Position numbers and translations under genes: made by a program
Part shown: one piece after another, positions 3,736 through 8,160 of the stretch
Layout of the letters: every line of letters begins with the position of its first letter
Numbering within the stretch: the first letter of the stretch is position 1
Assembly: GCA_027004335.1 (NCBI GenBank)
Contig: JALTID010000180.1
Location: forward strand, 1-8,160
Length of the DNA stretch: 8,160 bases
From: JALTID01 sp027004335 [NCBI: bacterium]
Lineage (GTDB): Bacteria > JALSQH01
Direction: 5' to 3'
Notes under the pieces: generated by a model
The model's database searches: none
Seen by the model: the letters and a program-made list of their open reading frames with translations, nothing else
What the model was told of the DNA's origin: nothing

Positions 3736-6141
3736 TCAACTTCTAAGCTTCCCGTTAATTTCTTTCAATCGGATAACCACTCTATCTATTATTTCTGAAA
3801 TTTCCTCTTCCGTCAATGTATGATCAGCACTCTGTAAATAGAACCTTATTCCAACACTCTTTTTCCCTTGCGGGATTCTCTCTCCTCTGTACAGGTCAAA
3901 AATCCTGATCTCAAGAGATAGTGGACCAGCTTCCTTTCTTGCAATAGTTAGCAATTTTTCCACCGGGGTATCCTCATCTAAAAGTACAGCAATATCCCTC
4001 TCTGCAGCGGGGAATCTGGAAACCTCTTCAAACTTAACTTCCTCTTTTTTGAAAGAATAGAGCTTTTCAAGGTAAACCTCCCCGTAGAAAACTCTCTGTT
4101 TTATTTTCTTTTTCTCCAGCAACCCGGGATGAATCTGACCAACCTCTCCTGCCCTTTTACCTCTATAATAAATTGATGCCTGTTGATAGGGATGGAAATA
4201 TGGCTCCTCAAGATTCTTCCATTTAATATTCTTGAAGTGAAGCCTCTCCAAAAGTGCCTCCATGGCACCTTTTAAATCATAAAAATCCACCTCTTCCTCT
4301 TTCCAACCCCAATTGGGCAGGAATCTTCTCCCAGTCATAATCAGAGCAAGATTATACTCCTCTTTATATCCATCGTTGCAGTTAAAGTAAACTTTTCCAG
4401 CTTCAAATAATCTCAGATCCTTAAATTGCATACTGAAATTTGTCCTGATATTCTCAAGTAGACCAGGAAGAAGAGTGGTTCTCATTACACTCTGCTCCAC
4501 AGTAAGGGGATTAACAATTCTTACAAAACTGAGTCTCCTATCACCTTCACCTATTCCTAAAAATTCTGCATCTTCCGGAGACATAAAGCTGTAATTTATA
4601 ACCTCATGAAAACCCCATTGGGACAAAACATTCCTTGTTTCAAGAACCTGGAGCATAAGAGGAGGTAGAGACAACTCTTTGACTCTTATAGTGGGAAAAG
4701 TGGTTGGAATCTCGTTGTATCCGTAGATCCTCGCAACTTCCTCAATTAGATCCACTTCTCTTTCAAGATCGTATCTCCACGGAGGAGTAACAAAAAGATC
4801 TCCTTCTGATTTCTCTTCAACTTTTTCACAACCAAGATCAACTATAATCCTGGACGCCTTTTCTCGAGGGATATCAACCCCAAGAAATGAATTAAGATTC
4901 TCATACCTTAAAAACACACTCTTTCTAATATTAGGGGCCCTCCCGGCTCTGAAAAGCCCTGAGTGAACCTTCCCCGACGCATACTTCTGGATCAGAGAAG
5001 AAGCTTGATCAGAGGCAAAATCAATTATTGAAGGATCAATCCCCCTTTCAAATCTGTAAGAGGCATCTGTCTGGATGCCCAGTCTTCTTGCAGTGTGCCT
5101 TATAAATTTTGGGACAAAGTAGGCACTCTCTAAAATAACATTTTCTGTCTTTTCATTAACACCACTATCCTCTCCACCCATGATCCCCGCAAGGGCAACA
5201 GGATCTTTTTCATCAGCAATAACCAGATCATCGGGGGTTAGAGTTCTCTCTGTACCATCCAAAAGCAGAATTTTCTCACCATCAGTAGCTGACCTGACTT
5301 TTATGGTTCTATTTTTCACAAGATCAGCATCAAAAGAATGTAGAGGCTGGCCAAGCTCCATGAGAACATAGTTGGTAATATCAACAACATTGCTGATTGA
5401 TCTTATCCCTACCCTTGCAAGATATGACTGAATAAAAAGTGGAGAAGGTCCAATTTTAACATCTGAGATAAAACGCCCAGTGTAGTAAGGACCTTTTTGA
5501 GTATCTTCAATGAAGACCTTTATTACATTCTCGGTAGGAGGGATAATTTCCTCAAGGTCAACTTCAGGAAGCCTGACATCACTATTCATACCAAGAATCG
5601 CCTTCAACTCTCTGGCAACACCCAAATGACTGAGACAATCTCCTCTGTTGGGGGTAATTTCCAGTTCAATTATGGAATCAGGTACATCTATGACAGATGT
5701 AAAATGGGTACCAGCAGGAAGATCATCAGAGAATCTCAGCAGAATTGAACTCTTCTCCTCCCAGCCAAGATCCTCCCCTGCAATGAGCATAGTCTCCGAG
5801 AAAAACTTCCCAAATTTCCGCTTTTCAATTTTTTTACCTTCAAACATGCTTCCCGCAGGTACAGCCAGAACTTTTTCTCCCGCTTTCAGAGTAACATCAG
5901 CAGAAACAATAGAGAGTTCATCTCTACCAGTGTTGACCCTACCTGTTACAAGTTTCCCCTTTTTTCCTGGAAAATCTTTAACCTCAAGCACATCAGCGAC
6001 AACAATATCTTCCCAACCCCTTCCCCAATTCTTCTCAACCACACTGGCTTCTATACCTGCCATGGTCAATTTTTCAGCAACTCTCTCGGCGGACAATTCC
6101 ATAGGTAAAATTTTCCCCAACCAGTTAAAACTAATAAGCAT
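3736..6141 (-). CDS. pheT: Phenylalanyl-tRNA synthetase beta subunit
   Basis: The 801-residue beta subunit of the (alpha beta)2 enzyme charges tRNA-Phe; beta provides tRNA binding and editing of mischarged tyrosine. The domain order is as expected. The N-terminal part (FNWLGKILP) is followed by a tRNA-binding OB fold (about 40-150). The B3/B4 editing region begins around EITPNRGDCLSHLGVARE (161-178), then come B5 (about 400-475), the catalytic-like domain (about 480-690) and the C-terminal FDX-ACB anticodon-binding domain, with RFPAAERDIAV, FDLYRGERIPQGKKS and DHTLTEEEI near the end. Length is typical. The OB fold is divergent: the usual HPNADKL, VCGAPNV and SEGMLCS signatures read FPGKKGKL, VSADVTL and SETMLIA. 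The gene starts 8 bases after pheS with GAGG 5 bases before the ATG. Confidence 0.97.
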   Translation of the reverse strand: MLISFNWLGKILPMELSAERVAEKLTMAGIEASVVEKNWGRGWEDIVVADVLEVKDFPGKKGKLVTGRVNTGRDELSIVSADVTLKAGEKVLAVPAGSMFEGKKIEKRKFGKFFSETMLIAGEDLGWEEKSSILLRFSDDLPAGTHFTSVIDVPDSIIELEITPNRGDCLSHLGVARELKAILGMNSDVRLPEVDLEEIIPPTENVIKVFIEDTQKGPYYTGRFISDVKIGPSPLFIQSYLARVGIRSISNVVDITNYVLMELGQPLHSFDADLVKNRTIKVRSATDGEKILLLDGTERTLTPDDLVIADEKDPVALAGIMGGEDSGVNEKTENVILESAYFVPKFIRHTARRLGIQTDASYRFERGIDPSIIDFASDQASSLIQKYASGKVHSGLFRAGRAPNIRKSVFLRYENLNSFLGVDIPREKASRIIVDLGCEKVEEKSEGDLFVTPPWRYDLEREVDLIEEVARIYGYNEIPTTFPTIRVKELSLPPLMLQVLETRNVLSQWGFHEVINYSFMSPEDAEFLGIGEGDRRLSFVRIVNPLTVEQSVMRTTLLPGLLENIRTNFSMQFKDLRLFEAGKVYFNCNDGYKEEYNLALIMTGRRFLPNWGWKEEEVDFYDLKGAMEALLERLHFKNIKWKNLEEPYFHPYQQASIYYRGKRAGEVGQIHPGLLEKKKIKQRVFYGEVYLEKLYSFKKEEVKFEEVSRFPAAERDIAVLLDEDTPVEKLLTIARKEAGPLSLEIRIFDLYRGERIPQGKKSVGIRFYLQSADHTLTEEEISEIIDRVVIRLKEINGKLRS

Positions 6142-6149
6142 CTCTACCT

Positions 6150-7172
6150 CTATTTAAATTGAGATAGGAATCTAAGGTTATTCTCAAACAGGAGTCTTAT
6201 ATCATCAATCCGATATTTTAGCATAGCGATTCTCTCAACTCCCATACCAAAGGCAAATCCCTGGAATTTCTCAGGATCAATACCCACATATTTGAAAACT
6301 TCTGGGTCCACCATACCCGCACCTAAGATCTCAAGCCAGCCAGAAAACTGGCATACTCTGCATCCTTTGCCTCCACAAATAACACATTGAATATCCATCT
6401 CCACACTGGGCTCAGTGAAAGGGAAAAAACTGGGTCTAAATCTAACCTTTGTATCAGGTCCAAAAATCTCCCTGGCAAAAAGTGTAAGGGTACCTTTTAG
6501 GTCAGCAAATGTGACATCTGTATCCACGAGAAGTCCCTCCACCTGATGGAACATCGGGGTATGAGTGAGATCAGCATCCCTCCTATAAACTTTACCCGGA
6601 GCTATTATATGAATAGGGGGCTTCTGCTTCTCCATCACCCTTATTTGAACAGGAGAAGTGTGGGTCCTCAGAAGATAATTCTCCCTATCAAGATAAAAAG
6701 TATCCTGCATATCCCTTGCAGGATGCTCTGGAGGTATATTCAGCGCCTGAAAATTGTGGTAATCATCCTCAATATCAGGACCTTCTGCTACTTCAAACCC
6801 CATTCTCGTAAAAACAGAAATAATCTCATTCATTACAGTAGCAACCGGGTGAAAGGCTCCTAAATCTGGTGCTCTCCCCGGAAGAGTAATATCAACTCGT
6901 TCCCTGCGAAATCTTTCCTTCTGGAGATTTTTCCTGAGAATTTCAAAATATTCTTCAAATCTCCTCTGAGCCCAGACTTTGAGCTCATTTACGAGCTTTC
7001 CAGCTTCAGGCCTCTCAGAAGGAGGCAGTTCCCTGAGGGCTTTTAGTAGAGATGTTATCCTTCCCTTCTTCCCGAGATATTCAACTTTGAGAGAATTTAA
7101 AGAATCAGGGCCCGCAACTTGCTCTAGCTTTTTTTCCAATTCCGTTTTTATTTCAGAAACTTCTTCTTTCAT
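6150..7172 (-). CDS. pheS: Phenylalanyl-tRNA synthetase alpha subunit
   Basis: This is the 340-residue catalytic subunit of the class II heterotetramer. An N-terminal coiled coil (about 1-90, including [11 protein letters not shown]) binds tRNA. The catalytic domain shows [10 protein letters not shown] (108-117), [12 protein letters not shown] (150-161), [12 protein letters not shown] (167-178), the motif 2 region [21 protein letters not shown] (around 193-213) and motif 3 [14 protein letters not shown] (305-318). A307 corresponds to E. coli Ala294, the residue that sets the amino-acid pocket size. C263, C266, C271 and C274 form a CxxC-x4-CxxC knuckle before [12 protein letters not shown]; this is common in bacterial PheS outside the enterobacteria. 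The start overlaps the rplT stop as ATGA with no clear ribosome binding site, implying translational coupling. There is no room for a phenylalanine attenuator directly before the gene. Confidence 0.97.
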   Translation of the reverse strand: MKEEVSEIKTELEKKLEQVAGPDSLNSLKVEYLGKKGRITSLLKALRELPPSERPEAGKLVNELKVWAQRRFEEYFEILRKNLQKERFRRERVDITLPGRAPDLGAFHPVATVMNEIISVFTRMGFEVAEGPDIEDDYHNFQALNIPPEHPARDMQDTFYLDRENYLLRTHTSPVQIRVMEKQKPPIHIIAPGKVYRRDADLTHTPMFHQVEGLLVDTDVTFADLKGTLTLFAREIFGPDTKVRFRPSFFPFTEPSVEMDIQCVICGGKGCRVCQFSGWLEILGAGMVDPEVFKYVGIDPEKFQGFAFGMGVERIAMLKYRIDDIRLLFENNLRFLSQFK

Positions 7173-7525
7173 TGTGACTGAGTTTTTACCTGTTCTACAA
7201 GCTGTTTGAACCCCTTTTTATCAAACACAGCCATATCTGCAAGGACTTTTCTATCCAGAGTAATCCCCGCTTTTTTCAAGCCATTTATAAATCTACTGTA
7301 GGAAAGTCCATACCCCCTTACAGCGGCATTGATCCTCTGAATCCAAAGCCCCCGGAAAAACCTCTTTTTAACCTTCCTATCCCTGTAAGCATAGATAAGT
7401 CCTTTTTCTACAGTTTCTCTTGCTATTCTGTAATGATTCTTTCTAGACCCCCGATAACCTTTTGCCATCTTCAGATATTTTTTATGTCTTCTATGCCTCG
7501 TTACTCCTCTTTTTACCCTTGGCAT
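7169..7525 (-). CDS. rplT: Large ribosomal subunit protein L20
   Basis: L20 is a 118-residue 23S rRNA-binding protein essential for early assembly of the 50S subunit. The long basic N-terminal extension ([19 protein letters not shown]) and the globular C-terminal part with [20 protein letters not shown] and the terminal VFDKKGF motif are typical, as is the length. In E. coli and Bacillus, L20 also represses its own operon by binding structures in the leader or in rpmI; any such site here would be outside the window or unrecognised. A GAGGTGA ribosome binding site precedes the ATG. The gap after rpmI is 26 bases, and the last 4 bases overlap pheS. Confidence 0.98.
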   Translation of the reverse strand: MPRVKRGVTRHRRHKKYLKMAKGYRGSRKNHYRIARETVEKGLIYAYRDRKVKKRFFRGLWIQRINAAVRGYGLSYSRFINGLKKAGITLDRKVLADMAVFDKKGFKQLVEQVKTQSQ

Positions 7526-7540
7526 TTTCTCACCTCTTCT

Positions 7541-7556
7541 AATAAAAATTTTTATT
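7541..7556. repeat. 16-base perfect AT palindrome at the rpmI stop
   Basis: AATAAAAATTTTTATT is a perfect 8+8 palindrome spanning the rpmI stop codon and the gap before rplT. It has no G or C, so an RNA hairpin would be unstable. It could be simple AT bias in a spacer, or a weak part of an L20 control structure; nothing in the sequence decides this. Confidence 0.4.
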
Positions 7557-7749
7557 TATATGGAATTAATCTTTCCACATTCTTTCTATCCGAAGGATCT
7601 ATTAGTCCCGCCTTCCTTAGATTTCTCTTTCTTTTTCTTGCCTTGTGAGCTAAAAGATGACTCTTATAGGCATGCCTTCTTCTTATCTTCCCACCTGCAG
7701 TTTTCTTAAACCTCTTTCTGGCTCCACTGTTACTCTTTATCTTTGGCAT
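7552..7749 (-). CDS. rpmI: Large ribosomal subunit protein L35
   Basis: The 65-residue basic protein has the full L35 pattern: [17 protein letters not shown] at the start, [15 protein letters not shown] in the middle, and a C-terminal half with [13 protein letters not shown] and a lysine-terminated PYK end. Family length is 64-66 residues. It lies on the 50S subunit. The gene is placed between infC and rplT as in most bacteria. A GGGAGGT ribosome binding site lies 17 to 11 bases before the ATG, within the 17-base gap from infC. Confidence 0.98.
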   Translation of the reverse strand: MPKIKSNSGARKRFKKTAGGKIRRRHAYKSHLLAHKARKRKRNLRKAGLIDPSDRKNVERLIPYK

Positions 7750-7766
7750 TTCTTGGATACCTCCCG

Positions 7767-8160
7767 TTATTCTTCCTTTTCATCTGGTTCTCTGACTTCT
7801 TTATCCTTATTTTCTTTCTCTAACTTCAACTTCTTAAGATACTCCGGACGGGGAGCAAACACTACGATCATCTGTCTTCCTTCAAGTTTTGGAACATTCT
7901 CCATCATTGCTACTTCCTTAACATTTTCATGAATTTCATTTATAACCCCGGTCCCCCTCTCAGGATGTGCAAGCTCCCTTCCTCTAAACCTCACAGTAAC
8001 CTTAACCTTATTGCCATCTTCAAAAAACCTCAGCATGTGTTTTACCTTTATCAGTAGATCATTTCTCTCCGTTGAAGGCCTGAGTTTTATCTCTTTAACT
8101 TTTATAATTGTCTGCTTTTTCTTAGCCTCTTTTGCTTTTTTTTGTAACTCATATTTATAT
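7767..8160 (-). CDS. infC: Translation initiation factor IF-3, 5' end outside the window
   Basis: IF-3 binds the 30S subunit, prevents premature 50S joining and checks start-codon and initiator-tRNA pairing. The last 130 codons are visible. They open with YKYELQKKAKEAKKKQ, the end of the N-domain and linker helix, and continue through IKVKEIKLRP, LRFFEDGNKVKVTVRFRGRELAHPERG and KLEGRQMIVVFAPRPEY of the C-terminal domain. The internal ATG at 8036 is not the start: the reading frame is open and conserved upstream to the window edge. After the usual end near FAPRPEYLKKLK there is an acidic, lysine-rich tail of about 20 residues (EKENKDKEVREPDEKEE). Bacterial infC often starts with AUU or another rare codon and is autoregulated; that part is not visible here. 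Confidence 0.97.
   Translation of the reverse strand, partial: YKYELQKKAKEAKKKQTIIKVKEIKLRPSTERNDLLIKVKHMLRFFEDGNKVKVTVRFRGRELAHPERGTGVINEIHENVKEVAMMENVPKLEGRQMIVVFAPRPEYLKKLKLEKENKDKEVREPDEKEE

Noticed and set aside
3711-3739. Promoter-like TTGAGT-17-TATTAA before ihfA
   Set aside because: Transcription would begin around 3704 and remove most of the ihfA ribosome binding site; both hexamers are weak and one overlaps the pheT stop.
5180-6157. Plus-strand open frames within pheT
   Set aside because: They are antisense to a fully conserved synthetase gene, have no ribosome binding sites or recognisable domains, and show low-complexity serine-rich composition typical of shadow frames.
6546-7209. 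Plus-strand open frames within pheS
   Set aside because: Antisense to conserved catalytic coding sequence, with no independent support.
7433-7932. Plus-strand open frames opposite rplT, rpmI and infC
   Set aside because: These are reverse-strand images of lysine- and arginine-rich ribosomal genes, which appear as serine/phenylalanine/leucine-rich frames.
1-8160. Mobile, phage, CRISPR or defence elements
   Set aside because: No transposase, integrase or direct-repeat arrays seen. The tRNA-Pro gene, a possible integration site, has no duplicated 3' end or adjacent integrase.

Overview
This window reads as a conserved bacterial housekeeping stretch from a low-GC (roughly 40%), lysine-rich genome that favours AGA/AGG arginine codons. 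The single tRNA is about 70% GC, with 19 of its 21 stem pairs being G-C, while its surroundings are AT-rich; that contrast suggests a thermophile or moderate thermophile. The gene order pheT - ihfA - short merR - tRNA-Pro - surE - YqaA/DedA - LysM/M23 lipoprotein, together with an IHF alpha subunit and an NlpD-like lipoprotein, points to a Gram-negative of deltaproteobacterial (Desulfobacterota-like) type. This is inference from remembered synteny and no search was run.

Layout. From the right edge to position 835 everything lies on the minus strand as one tightly packed series: infC (5' end outside the window), rpmI, rplT, pheS, pheT, ihfA, a small merR, tRNA-Pro(GGG), surE, a YqaA-type DedA membrane protein and a LysM/M23 lipoprotein endopeptidase. 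Junctions are 4-base ATGA overlaps (rplT/pheS, yqaA/M23), a TAATG overlap (ihfA/merR), a 49-base overlap (surE/yqaA) or gaps of at most 39 bases. The first half is the translation block (IF-3, L35, L20, phenylalanyl-tRNA synthetase). The middle adds a DNA-bending protein and a small regulator. The end carries stationary-phase and envelope functions.

On the plus strand, 415..843 encodes a Fur-superfamily regulator with the residue set of PerR (peroxide sensing). It has a near-consensus promoter and a strong ribosome binding site, and its last 9 bases overlap the end of the lipoprotein gene tail to tail. Upstream of it, divergently, a small two-helix membrane protein starts at 226 and runs off the left edge through a 17-base A/T homopolymer. 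The 227..396 gap between these two divergent genes is the only real regulatory region in the window. It holds an 11-base inverted repeat, a nested hairpin with a T-tail on the minus strand, and a PerR-box-like palindrome.

I see no transposon, phage, CRISPR or defence genes and nothing that amounts to a new system. The points worth following up are the divergent regulatory region, the tRNA buried in the operon (which fixes a TTG start for surE), and an eroded tRNA-binding-domain signature in PheT.
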